DNA of 5,198 nt from UBA3818 sp051881895 (GCA_051881895.1 JBJEQT010000006.1:1-5198), one strand, 5' to 3'; positions 1 through 5,198 are shown, numbered from the stretch's first letter. The notes: generated by a model not told the origin, from the sequence alone. Made by a program: numbers and translations.

Positions 1-393
1 GTCTCCGATGTTGTCGGGATTCAGGAACAGCGTTTTTCCCCGCATATCCACCAGAGGCTTGTGGGTGTGGCCGAACAGAAAGCAGTCCAGATTCTGTTCC
101 TCCGCGGCATATCCGGCGCTGAGGAGGGACTGCTTCACGCCGTAGGTGTGGCCGTGGCAGATGAGGACACGCTTGTCCCCAATAAACAGCAGCCGCTCGC
201 TCTCCTCCGCTGGACGAAAGTCGCAGTTGCCGGGGACCTGATAAAATTCAATGCCGGGGCAATCGTCGTGAAGCCGCTCCCCGTCCCGCCAGCAGTCCCC
301 CAGGTGAAGGATCATCCGGGGAGACTCCCGCTCCACCGCCCGCAGCATATTGGAAACATTCCCGTGAGAGTCGGACAGGACCAGAATTTTCAT
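1..393 (-). CDS. YfcE/MJ0936-type metallophosphoesterase (3' end cut off by the window edge)
   Basis: This is a small cytoplasmic calcineurin-like phosphoesterase of the YfcE/MJ0936 class, which hydrolyses phosphodiesters using a two-metal centre; the natural substrate is usually unknown. The 131 visible residues carry all the expected metal-ligand blocks: DSHGN at 8-12 (D8, H10), LGD at 31-33 (D33), GNCD at 55-58 (N56), CHGH at 79-82 and GHTH at 108-111. The family is about 155-165 residues long, so roughly the last 25-35 are missing. After GHTH the usual NPGS turn reads NPDN (125-128), a mild departure. The ATG at 393 is preceded at 7 nt by AAAAGGGG, a modest ribosome binding site. A promoter and an upstream hairpin in the 91-nt gap suggest transcription separate from the oxidoreductase gene. 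The family call is firm; the substrate cannot be read from sequence. Confidence 0.92.
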   Translation of the reverse strand, partial: MKILVLSDSHGNVSNMLRAVERESPRMILHLGDCWRDGERLHDDCPGIEFYQVPGNCDFRPAEESERLLFIGDKRVLICHGHTYGVKQSLLSAGYAAEEQNLDCFLFGHTHKPLVDMRGKTLFLNPDNIGD

Positions 394-419
394 AACGGCA
401 CCCCTTTTCGTGTGCCTAC

Positions 420-448
420 AGTATACGCCGTTTTCCCCCGGGATGCAA
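420..448 (-). promoter_or_regulatory. Putative sigma-A promoter of the phosphoesterase gene
   Basis: On the minus strand, a TATACT -10 box (420-425, 5 of 6 consensus bases) lies 17 nt from TTGCAT (443-448, only TTG matching the -35 consensus). Transcription would begin near 413, giving a leader of about 20 nt that contains the AAAAGGGG ribosome binding site. Spacing and -10 are good but the -35 is weak. The promoter lies just downstream of a hairpin that would separate it from the preceding gene. Confidence 0.55.
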
Positions 449-450
449 TG

Positions 451-476
451 GCCCCGCGGACAGATGCCCGCGGGGC
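451..476 (-). terminator. GC-rich hairpin after the FAD-Rieske gene, possible weak terminator
   Basis: A perfect 9-bp GC-rich stem (GCCCCGCGG at 451-459 with CCGCGGGGC at 468-476) and an 8-nt loop begin 8 nt after the stop codon of the oxidoreductase gene. On the minus strand the stem is followed by CATTGCATCC rather than a U-run. It may therefore be an inefficient or factor-dependent terminator, or a 3'-end stabilising hairpin. The hairpin is seen directly; its role is inferred. Confidence 0.5.
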
Positions 477-484
477 TACTGCAT

Positions 485-1912
485 TCAGGCCAGGTCTGTC
501 TGGGCGGGGCCGGTCAGCAACCTGCCGTAGATGTCGAACCGGGAGCCGTGGCAGGGGCAGTCCCAGCTTTTCTCGTCGGGATTCCACTCCAGCTGGCAGC
601 CCATATGAGGGCACCGGGGCGAAACGGAAAATGTTTTTCCGTTTTGGTCTTTCAGCACGCCGGTTTTCTTACCGGCTTCCCAAACAGCGCCCCCATGTCC
701 TTGTGGGATGGTTTCTGCCGTTTCCCGCGGCACTTGAAAAAAGCGTTTTCCCAATCCGCGTATCGCCTGTGCGCCTTCTTCCGCCGCCCCGGGAATGCTT
801 TGAGCGGAAAAACGGCCCGGACGGAAAAGCGCCGCATAAGGGTTCTCTTTTGAGCAAAGCTGGTCGCACAGGATTTCGGCGGCGGCCATCGCAGTGGTCA
901 TTCCCCATTTTTGGAAACCGGTAGCAATCAGCCAGTCCGGCCGGCTCGGAGCGTAAGAACCGATGTAGGGAAGATGGTCCGGCGTGATGCAGTCCTGGGC
1001 GGACCAAGCCGCCGTTTCCCGGCTGTTGGGAAAAAGCTCCCGGGCCTTTTGACGCAGCGCCTGATAGCGCCCGCCTTGCCGGTTTTTCCCCGTCCGATGG
1101 CTTTCGCCGCCGAACAGCAGCATATTTCGCCAATGGCGCAGGGAATAAGAATGTTCGTCCGCGCCGATCCACATCCCCTCCGGCGGGTCTGCGTTTTCCA
1201 AGGCCAAGACATAGGAGCGTTCCTGATGCATTCTGGAAAAGTACATCCCCGGAAAAATGATAAACGGGTAATGACAGGCAAAAATGATTTTACCGGCCCA
1301 GACTGTTCCGCGGTTGGTTTTGATCTGGTGAGCGTCAACTGAGAGGACAAGGGTGTCTTCGTATATGGTCAGCTTTTGGGCGAGCGGCGCAATCAGCTTG
1401 AGCGGGTGGAATTGCGCCTGGTTTTGGAATTTGACGGCGCCGGCCGCGTCGATGGGAAAATGAGGCGTTGGGACAAAAGAAGCACAGATCCCCAGTTTTT
1501 GGGCGGCAAGCGCCTCTTTTTTCAGCATTTCGGCGTCCTGGGAATAGACATAAGCGTCGGTCGTTTCAAAATCGCAGTCGATCTGTTCTTCCTGTACCAA
1601 ACTGCGGTATGCCTCGATGGCATTTTCGTTGGCCTGCGCATACAGCCGGGCTTTTTCTTCTCCCCAATCCTGAATCATGCGATGGTAAAAAAGCCCGTGC
1701 TGGGAGGTGAGTTTTGCGGTCGTTTTCCCGGTCTGTCCGCTCGCGATGCGGTTTGCCTCCAGCACGACCACCGATTTTCCGGTTTTTTGAAGTTTATATG
1801 CGGTTAAAATTCCGGTCATCCCGGCGCCGATGACCGCAATATCCGTTTTGATATCCCGGTCCAGCGGATTCCTGTGTTCGATGGGGCAAGACGCAAACCA
1901 AATGGATTCCAT
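485..1912 (-). CDS. FAD-dependent oxidoreductase with C-terminal Rieske [2Fe-2S] domain (YhfW-like)
   Basis: This is a 475-residue two-domain redox protein of the DAO/glycine oxidase fold fused to a Rieske domain, as in Bacillus YhfW. The N-terminal Rossmann motif GAGMTG (29-34) and E52 in VVVLEA bind FAD. The family block SGQTGKTTAKLTSQHG follows at 58-73, and a C-terminal FAD-contact segment TGFQKWGMTT lies at 331-340. The Rieske ligands are C434 and H436 (CPHMGC) and C452 and H455 (CPCHGS), spaced normally, with C439 and C454 placed for the disulphide. No signal peptide or membrane segment is seen, so it is probably cytoplasmic. The reading frame is open upstream to 2245, but that part crosses a terminator and the 3' end of the next gene. 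The ATG at 1912 is chosen because AAGGAG lies 8 nt before it and the FAD motif begins about 25 residues in, as usual. The electron donor and substrate are unknown. Confidence 0.93.
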   Translation of the reverse strand: MESIWFASCPIEHRNPLDRDIKTDIAVIGAGMTGILTAYKLQKTGKSVVVLEANRIASGQTGKTTAKLTSQHGLFYHRMIQDWGEEKARLYAQANENAIEAYRSLVQEEQIDCDFETTDAYVYSQDAEMLKKEALAAQKLGICASFVPTPHFPIDAAGAVKFQNQAQFHPLKLIAPLAQKLTIYEDTLVLSVDAHQIKTNRGTVWAGKIIFACHYPFIIFPGMYFSRMHQERSYVLALENADPPEGMWIGADEHSYSLRHWRNMLLFGGESHRTGKNRQGGRYQALRQKARELFPNSRETAAWSAQDCITPDHLPYIGSYAPSRPDWLIATGFQKWGMTTAMAAAEILCDQLCSKENPYAALFRPGRFSAQSIPGAAEEGAQAIRGLGKRFFQVPRETAETIPQGHGGAVWEAGKKTGVLKDQNGKTFSVSPRCPHMGCQLEWNPDEKSWDCPCHGSRFDIYGRLLTGPAQTDLA

Positions 1913-1920
1913 TATTATTT

Positions 1921-1926
1921 CTCCTT
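1921..1926 (-). promoter_or_regulatory. Ribosome binding site that sets the start of the FAD-Rieske gene
   Basis: AAGGAG on the minus strand lies 8 nt before the ATG at 1912. It is the reason for rejecting the open frame reaching back to 2245. The 64 bases between this gene's start and the upstream terminator show no convincing -35/-10 pair, so its promoter is unresolved. It could depend on a weak promoter or on read-through from the sdpR operon. Confidence 0.8.
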
Positions 1927-1976
1927 TTTCGGGATTTGTGTTTCTATTTTTCCCGGAAGAAAGGAGCCTATCCCTG

Positions 1977-2023
1977 AAAAGAGCCGGAAAGGGGGATGTT
2001 TTAGCCCCTTTTCCGGCTCTTTT
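1977..2023 (-). terminator. Bidirectional intrinsic terminator closing the sdpR-sdpI-CPBP operon
   Basis: Arms at 1981-1995 (GAGCCGGAAAGGGGG) and 2005-2019 pair over 15 positions, with one G.T wobble at 1991/2009, around a 9-nt loop. Four flanking A-T pairs (1977-1980 with 2020-2023) extend the stem. The minus strand gives GGCUCUUUU after the stem, a short U-tract, 37 nt after the CPBP stop codon. The plus strand has a much longer T-rich tail (2020-2033) and pairs the wobble better, so the structure should also stop transcription from the left. Confidence 0.82.
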
Positions 2024-2060
2024 TGTTTCTTTTATCTCCAAATGGTCACCGTCTTCCGTT

Positions 2061-2969
2061 TTAGGGAAGGATGGCCGTTTTGTCTTCTTTTTGGGTGCAG
2101 CGTAATCTTTCGTCCCCTCGCAGCCGAACCATGCACCAGATGCCGACAGCAATGATTCCAATGCCGCCGATGATTCCGGTGGGAAGAGGGCCGAGGAAAG
2201 GGCTGCATGCGCCGTTGATTGCAAAGTAAGAGGGAGCTGCGGCAAAAGCGTTCAAAGCGCCGTGCCCAATGGCAGCGGGAATGGCGCTGCCTGTTTGGAT
2301 GGTCAGATAGCTCAGAAACATTCCAAAGAAAATGCAGAAGATGACCATTGCCAGAATACCGCCCCATGGAGCGGTGGGGTAGTCGACGCCGTAATTATGC
2401 CCCATGGCGATCATCGGCGCGTGCCACAGGCCCCATATCGCGCCGGAAAGAAGGATGGCACGACTGGCGGACATGCTTTGGCAAAGGTGCGGGAGCAGAT
2501 AACCGCGCCAGCCCAGTTCCTCGCCTAAAGCGAACGGCAGGTTGATGATGCCGCCGGCCAGCGCGCCGACCGCCAGCTGGACGGCAAGGAGGGTCCCGGC
2601 ATAGGAGCTGTCCATCCCCTGCGCCTCCAGCATTTGGGACAAGGCGGTCATATGAGGATCAAACTGGCGGGGAAACAGCAAAAAGTAAACGGACGCGCCA
2701 ATCACGATGAGAACGGAGGGGCCGATCAGTCCTGCCAGATAATAACGCCAATGGCCTTTGAAGCGGGGCTTAAGATACATCCGGGAAAACCCTTCTTTGC
2801 AGACCAGGCGGGTCAACAGGCTGCACAACGCGGGAAGCAGCATGCACAAAGAGAAAGCCGCCATGCAGACTGTGCTGCCATAAGGAGTGTTGGTGAGCAT
2901 CAGTCCGAACACGATGCCATAGGTCAAAACAAAGGTGAAAATCAGATAAACACAAATGTTTTTCTTCAT
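2061..2969 (-). CDS. CPBP family (CAAX/Abi) intramembrane metalloprotease
   Basis: This is a 302-residue polytopic membrane protein of the CPBP glutamic/metallo intramembrane protease family (Rce1-like, Abi). The conserved active-site blocks are all present: EELGWR at 150-155 (E150, E151, R155), WGLWH at 179-183 (H183, with W where FxxxH members have F) and HGALN at 236-240 (H236, N240). Hydrophobic segments lie near 5-25, 33-55, 77-99, 125-146, 171-188, 203-223 and 264-282. Bacterial members act in peptide maturation, bacteriocin self-immunity or membrane signalling; which applies here is not shown by sequence. Its ATG overlaps the sdpI stop codon by 4 nt (ATGA), with AAGGAGG 7 nt upstream, so the two are translationally coupled. 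The open frame upstream to 3176 overlaps sdpI and is rejected. The family is certain; a role with SdpI in peptide resistance is inferred from the operon. Confidence 0.93.
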   Translation of the reverse strand: MKKNICVYLIFTFVLTYGIVFGLMLTNTPYGSTVCMAAFSLCMLLPALCSLLTRLVCKEGFSRMYLKPRFKGHWRYYLAGLIGPSVLIVIGASVYFLLFPRQFDPHMTALSQMLEAQGMDSSYAGTLLAVQLAVGALAGGIINLPFALGEELGWRGYLLPHLCQSMSASRAILLSGAIWGLWHAPMIAMGHNYGVDYPTAPWGGILAMVIFCIFFGMFLSYLTIQTGSAIPAAIGHGALNAFAAAPSYFAINGACSPFLGPLPTGIIGGIGIIAVGIWCMVRLRGDERLRCTQKEDKTAILP

Positions 2970-3640
2970 TTTTCTTCCTCCTTGTCGCCGCATTGGTCCG
3001 CAGACAGCTTTTGGTACCACAAATAAGACATAACGGTGGGAATCAGTACTGCCAGCAGGAGCATCCCAAGCATCAGGATAAAGGAGATGTTCGGCGGCAG
3101 CCATAAACAGGTCAAAATCATAACAAAGCCTGTCATGAACATCAGAATACCCGCCAGACGATGGGTGCGGTTCCAAACATCGGTATTGGAAAGGGTCCAG
3201 GGATTTTTAAATCCGATAAAAAAGTTGCTTTTAAATTTGGGCATCATATTGCCCAGGAAAAGGAACAGTACGCCAACCAGCATCTGGATGACAATGCCAA
3301 CCGAAATGCGGCCGGGGAAAAAGCTTTCCGAAACGATAACGAGATTGACGATGAGCAGAAATACCATCATGAACATGCAAAAATAGTCATAGTATTTCCC
3401 AAATTTTTGGTAATTCTTCTTTCGCGGATCGATTTTCGGCAGAAAGATAAACAAGGCTGCCAGCAAGAGAGGCAAAGCCGCCATCAAAAGAAAGGTTGCT
3501 TTCCCTTCATACGAAACCGTACCGTTTATATCCCAATGCATGGGGATTCGTTCGGGCAAAAACGGATAGGCTACCACGCACAGTAAAGGCGACAATACCG
3601 CTAAAATCCAAATGGTGATTTGATTGCGCCTATTTTGCAT
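2966..3640 (-). CDS. sdpI: SdpI-like immunity protein (DUF1648 plus SdpI domain), six-pass membrane protein
   Basis: This is a 224-residue integral membrane protein matching SdpI, the Bacillus immunity protein against the SDP cannibalism peptide, which also binds and sequesters the repressor SdpR (207 residues in B. subtilis). An N-terminal DUF1648 part shows IPMHWDINGT (32-41) after TM1. The SdpI signature follows: GNMMPKFKSN (130-139) and NPWTLSNTDVWNRTHR (146-161). Six hydrophobic segments are visible near 8-26, 48-68, 85-104, 114-131, 161-180 and 185-206, and the tail is charged (GDKEEEK). The ATG at 3640 has AAGGAGG 8 nt upstream. An earlier in-frame ATG at 3679 lies inside the repressor gene with no such site. 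It overlaps the sdpR 3' end by 11 nt and the protease start by 4 nt. SdpI paralogues without a partner toxin are common, so the peptide it answers to is unknown. Confidence 0.92.
   Translation of the reverse strand: MQNRRNQITIWILAVLSPLLCVVAYPFLPERIPMHWDINGTVSYEGKATFLLMAALPLLLAALFIFLPKIDPRKKNYQKFGKYYDYFCMFMMVFLLIVNLVIVSESFFPGRISVGIVIQMLVGVLFLFLGNMMPKFKSNFFIGFKNPWTLSNTDVWNRTHRLAGILMFMTGFVMILTCLWLPPNISFILMLGMLLLAVLIPTVMSYLWYQKLSADQCGDKEEEK
2977..2983 (-). promoter_or_regulatory. Ribosome binding site of the CPBP protease, inside sdpI
   Basis: AAGGAGG on the minus strand lies 7 nt before the ATG at 2969, within the last codons of sdpI. It decides the protease start and, with the ATGA overlap, supports coupled translation. 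Confidence 0.85.
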
Positions 3641-3908
3641 CGTTACTACCTCCTTGAAAAGATGCCATCCATCGAACAATCTCGTCGATGACGGATGTGT
3701 TCAGCTCATAATAAATAAACTTGCCCCGCTTTTCGTCGCTGATCAGTTCCGCATCTTTTAAAACCGCCAGATGATGAGAAATAGTTGCTACGGTCATGTT
3801 GAAATGGGACGCGATATCCCCGGCGGAAACGGCGCCTTTTTTCAGCAGTTCCAATATTTCTCTGCGGGTACTGTCCGACAACGCTTTGAATGTTTTTTGA
3901 ACACCCAT
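3630..3908 (-). CDS. sdpR: SdpR-type ArsR-family transcriptional repressor
   Basis: This is a 92-residue winged-helix repressor, nearly the same length as B. subtilis SdpR (about 90). It carries the typical N-terminus FKALSDSTRREILELL (7-22), a helix-turn-helix over about 28-52 with recognition helix VATISHHLAVL (40-50), and the beta-wing ISDEKRGKFIYYELN (56-70). There is no cysteine, so the metal-binding CxC site of ArsR/SmtB sensors is absent. This fits an SdpR-like protein controlled by membrane sequestration rather than by metals. The ATG at 3908 is chosen because GGGAGG lies 6 nt upstream and the predicted transcript starts near 3945, which excludes the in-frame ATG at 3986. The ATG at 3926 would be within the transcript but lacks a ribosome binding site. 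It is the first gene of the operon and overlaps sdpI by 11 nt. Autorepression through the palindrome upstream is inferred. Confidence 0.92.
   Translation of the reverse strand: MGVQKTFKALSDSTRREILELLKKGAVSAGDIASHFNMTVATISHHLAVLKDAELISDEKRGKFIYYELNTSVIDEIVRWMASFQGGSNDAK
3649..3655 (-). promoter_or_regulatory. Ribosome binding site of sdpI, inside the sdpR 3' end
   Basis: AAGGAGG on the minus strand lies 8 nt before the ATG at 3640, in the last codons of sdpR. It fixes the sdpI start and argues against the in-frame ATG at 3679. Confidence 0.85.
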
Positions 3909-3914
3909 ATGGCC

Positions 3915-3920
3915 CCTCCC
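3915..3920 (-). promoter_or_regulatory. Ribosome binding site of sdpR
   Basis: GGGAGG on the minus strand (AAAGGGAGG if extended to 3923) lies 6 nt before the ATG at 3908 and selects that start over the ATGs at 3926 and 3986. Confidence 0.8.
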
Positions 3921-3924
3921 TTTC

Positions 3925-3954
3925 ATTATATTTAGACGATCATCTAAATATAAT
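3925..3954. promoter_or_regulatory. 30-bp palindromic operator, probable SdpR binding site
   Basis: The two arms, 3925-3939 and 3940-3954, are inverted repeats with 14 of 15 positions paired; only 3937/3942 fails. The core is TTTAGACGATCATCTAAA (3931-3948), flanked by ATTATA on the left and TATAAT on the right. It overlaps the -10 box and the expected transcription start of the sdpR operon, where a bound dimer would block RNA polymerase. The palindrome is seen directly. Binding by the encoded ArsR-family protein is inferred from position and from the habit of this family to bind such dyads at its own promoter. Confidence 0.85.
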
Positions 3955-3980
3955 ATACGCATCGATGAGGAGAAAGTCAA
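3952..3980 (-). promoter_or_regulatory. Sigma-A promoter of the sdpR-sdpI-CPBP operon
   Basis: On the minus strand, TTGACT (3975-3980, 5 of 6 consensus bases) and TATATT (3952-3957, 5 of 6) are separated by the ideal 17 nt. Transcription should start near 3945, leaving a leader of about 37 nt before the sdpR ATG. The -10 box lies partly inside the 30-bp palindrome, so the promoter looks intrinsically strong but repressible. Confidence 0.85.
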
Positions 3981-4041
3981 TATCATTTTGATGATTTTCT
4001 AATTGTTTTTATTTAAACCGATCGTTTTGCGTGGATAGCAG

Positions 4042-4074
4042 AAAAAAACCGCCCTGGCAGTCAGGGCGGTTTTT
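4042..4074 (-). terminator. Intrinsic terminator of the PotD-like gene
   Basis: A GC-rich 8-bp stem (CCGCCCTG at 4049-4056 with CAGGGCGG at 4062-4069) with a 5-nt loop is extended by five A-T pairs. On the minus strand it ends in seven U residues (4048-4042). It starts 8 nt after the stop codon of the polyamine-binding protein gene. It isolates that transcript from the sdpR promoter about 60 nt further on. The plus strand also gives a run of five T, so it may act in both directions. Confidence 0.93.
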
Positions 4075-4082
4075 GATTTGTT

Positions 4083-5198
4083 TTACATCATATCCTCTTT
4101 CTTTTTGAGCAGCATCCGCCTTACGTTGATGCCGATGGAGAAAAGGATTCCCACCAAAAGAAAAGCGGGGATGGTCCATTTGCTGTAGTTTTCGTCATTG
4201 GAAAGAAGTTCGGTCCACAGTTTGTCCATCAAAGTGCTGGTCTTTGCGGGAAGGAAGATGAAAGCTTCGGTATTGTCCAGCGTTTCCTGGCTGGGATAAG
4301 CGATTTCGTTTTGCTGCATCTGCTCGTCCAGCAGCTCGTAAGCGGCCAGATTTGGTGTGGAATAACCGATAAAATCGATATTGGCAGCGGCAACTTCGGG
4401 TTCACACAGGAAATTGATATACATTTCCGCCGCCTCTTTTTGTTTGGCGTTGGACGGAATACAGACGCTGTCGATAAAGCGGTTGGTCCCCTCATCCGGG
4501 ATGGAGAACGCGAGGTTGGGGTTCTCATCAGTCATAATGATGGCGTCTCCCGCGTAATAGGGAGCGATCATTGCTTCCTCGCCTTCCATTTTGTCAAAGA
4601 TTTCATCCATGACATAGGCCTGTACCAGCGCTTTTTGATCTTTCAGACTTTCACAGGCTTCCCGCAATTCGTTCTCGTTGGTGGAGTTCATGGAATACCC
4701 AAGGCGCTTTAAGGCGATGGCAAAGCTGTCCCGGGGATTGGAGAACATCAGAATTTCACCCATGTACCGTTCATCCCACAGAAGATCCCAGCTGTGAGCA
4801 TCTTCCTCATCCACATATTGGGTGTTGTAAATAATACCGACGGTTCCCCAGGTGTAAGGGATGGAATAAGCACCCTCGGGGTCGAAATCTGTGTATCGGT
4901 ATTGGTCATCCAGAAACTGGGCGTTGGGGATATTCTCGAGGTCCAGCGGCTGGAGCATCTCCTCCGCAATCATGCGGGCTACCATATAATCGGAAGGAAT
5001 AATGATGTCGTAGCTGGCGCCGCCGCTTTTCAGCTTGGCATACAGCTCTTCGTTGGTGGCGAAAGTGGTGTACAGCACCTTAATGCCGGTCAACTCCTCA
5101 AACGCCGCGTTGACATCCAGCATATCGTCAGACCCATCGGAAATGTACTCTCCCCAGTTATAAACAGAAATCGAGATGTTCTGCCCCTGAAAGCGGGT
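4083..5198 (-). CDS. potD: Spermidine/putrescine ABC transporter substrate-binding protein, PotD-like, with C-terminal membrane anchor (5' end cut off)
   Basis: This is the extracytoplasmic polyamine-binding component of a PotABCD-type importer; 371 residues are visible up to the stop, and the start lies beyond 5198. PotD landmarks appear in order (visible numbering): VYNWGEYI (12-19), IPSDYMV (67-73), IPYTWGTVGIIYN (113-125), SNPRDSF (153-159), PYYAGD (213-218), RFIDSVCIPSNAK (240-252) and IGYSTPNLAA (277-286). The ATG at 5123 is internal, because YNWGEY, part of the ligand-binding first strand, is encoded upstream of it. Unusually, the C-terminus has a hydrophobic segment from about W341 to 359 followed by RRMLLKKK, a positive-inside anchor that classical PotD lacks. 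No lipobox cysteine lies in the 12 residues visible before the mature domain, so the N-terminal form is unknown; it could be a signal peptide, a lipoprotein or a fusion to a PotC permease. Permease and ATPase genes are expected just outside the window. Confidence 0.93.
   Translation of the reverse strand, partial: TRFQGQNISISVYNWGEYISDGSDDMLDVNAAFEELTGIKVLYTTFATNEELYAKLKSGGASYDIIIPSDYMVARMIAEEMLQPLDLENIPNAQFLDDQYRYTDFDPEGAYSIPYTWGTVGIIYNTQYVDEEDAHSWDLLWDERYMGEILMFSNPRDSFAIALKRLGYSMNSTNENELREACESLKDQKALVQAYVMDEIFDKMEGEEAMIAPYYAGDAIIMTDENPNLAFSIPDEGTNRFIDSVCIPSNAKQKEAAEMYINFLCEPEVAAANIDFIGYSTPNLAAYELLDEQMQQNEIAYPSQETLDNTEAFIFLPAKTSTLMDKLWTELLSNDENYSKWTIPAFLLVGILFSIGINVRRMLLKKKEDMM

Noticed and set aside
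61..924. Long plus-strand open frame of 287 residues antisense to the phosphoesterase and the Rieske domain.
   Set aside because: The minus-strand frames hold clear family motifs. This one is rich in R, P and G with no recognisable domain, as expected for a shadow in GC-rich DNA.
911..1807. Two 143-residue plus-strand open frames and smaller ones opposite the FAD domain.
   Set aside because: They are shadows of the conserved FAD oxidoreductase and lack convincing ribosome binding sites or domains.
1913..2245. In-frame upstream extension of the FAD-Rieske gene (111 more residues).
   Set aside because: It crosses the operon terminator and the 3' end of the CPBP gene, is low in family-like sequence, and the ATG at 1912 has a proper ribosome binding site.
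2970..3176. Upstream extension of the CPBP protease reading frame by 69 residues.
   Set aside because: It lies inside the conserved sdpI coding region in another frame; the ATG at 2969 has AAGGAGG at 7 nt and begins a normal first membrane segment.
3909..3986. Upstream start for the ArsR-family repressor at 3986 (or 3926).
   Set aside because: The ATG at 3986 lies upstream of the predicted promoter; the one at 3926 has no ribosome binding site and adds residues absent from SdpR.
3982..3995. Short inverted repeat ATCAT-TTTG-ATGAT just upstream of the sdpR -35 box.
   Set aside because: Five-base A/T-rich arms are easily found by chance, and it does not resemble the main operator.
4311..4712. 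133-residue plus-strand open frame within potD.
   Set aside because: It is antisense to conserved PotD motifs and has no recognisable domain.
5121..5123. ATG at 5123 as the start of the PotD-like gene.
   Set aside because: The frame stays open to the window edge and the 25 codons before it encode the conserved VYNWGEYI segment.

Overview
This window most likely comes from a Gram-positive Firmicute of the class Clostridia, perhaps a gut Oscillospiraceae-type genome. The evidence is indirect: strong AAGGAGG-type ribosome binding sites, intrinsic terminators with U-tracts, sigma-A-like promoters, roughly half G+C, and gene families (SdpR/SdpI, a YhfW-like FAD-Rieske protein, a PotD-like protein with a C-terminal anchor) typical of that phylum. 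No rRNA or other taxonomic marker is present. All six genes I support lie on the minus strand, so they read right to left. The long plus-strand ORFs are shadows.

Right to left, the layout is as follows. (1) 5198-4083: most of a PotD-like spermidine/putrescine-binding protein, cut at its 5' end by the window edge. It ends in an unusual C-terminal membrane anchor and is followed by a strong terminator. (2) 3980-2061: a compact operon of three overlapping genes. These are an SdpR-type ArsR-family repressor, an SdpI-like six-pass immunity protein and a CPBP (CAAX/Abi) intramembrane protease. It starts at a good promoter whose -10 box lies inside a 30-bp near-perfect palindrome, the likely autorepressor operator. 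It ends in a large hairpin terminator. (3) 1912-485: a YhfW-like fusion of an FAD-dependent oxidoreductase with a C-terminal Rieske [2Fe-2S] domain. (4) 393-1: most of a YfcE/MJ0936-type metallophosphoesterase with its own promoter, cut at its 3' end by the window edge.

The sdpR-sdpI-CPBP operon is the most interesting part. In Bacillus subtilis, SdpI is both the immunity protein for the SDP cannibalism peptide and the membrane receptor that sequesters the repressor SdpR. CPBP proteins also act as self-immunity factors for some bacteriocins. No toxin or toxin-maturation gene (sdpABC) is visible here, so the operon looks like a stand-alone, signal-inducible resistance module against membrane-active peptides. 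The other genes (polyamine uptake, redox, phosphoesterase) appear to be ordinary, unrelated chromosomal neighbours. No RNA gene, mobile element, CRISPR array or gene-free stretch above 300 bases was seen.
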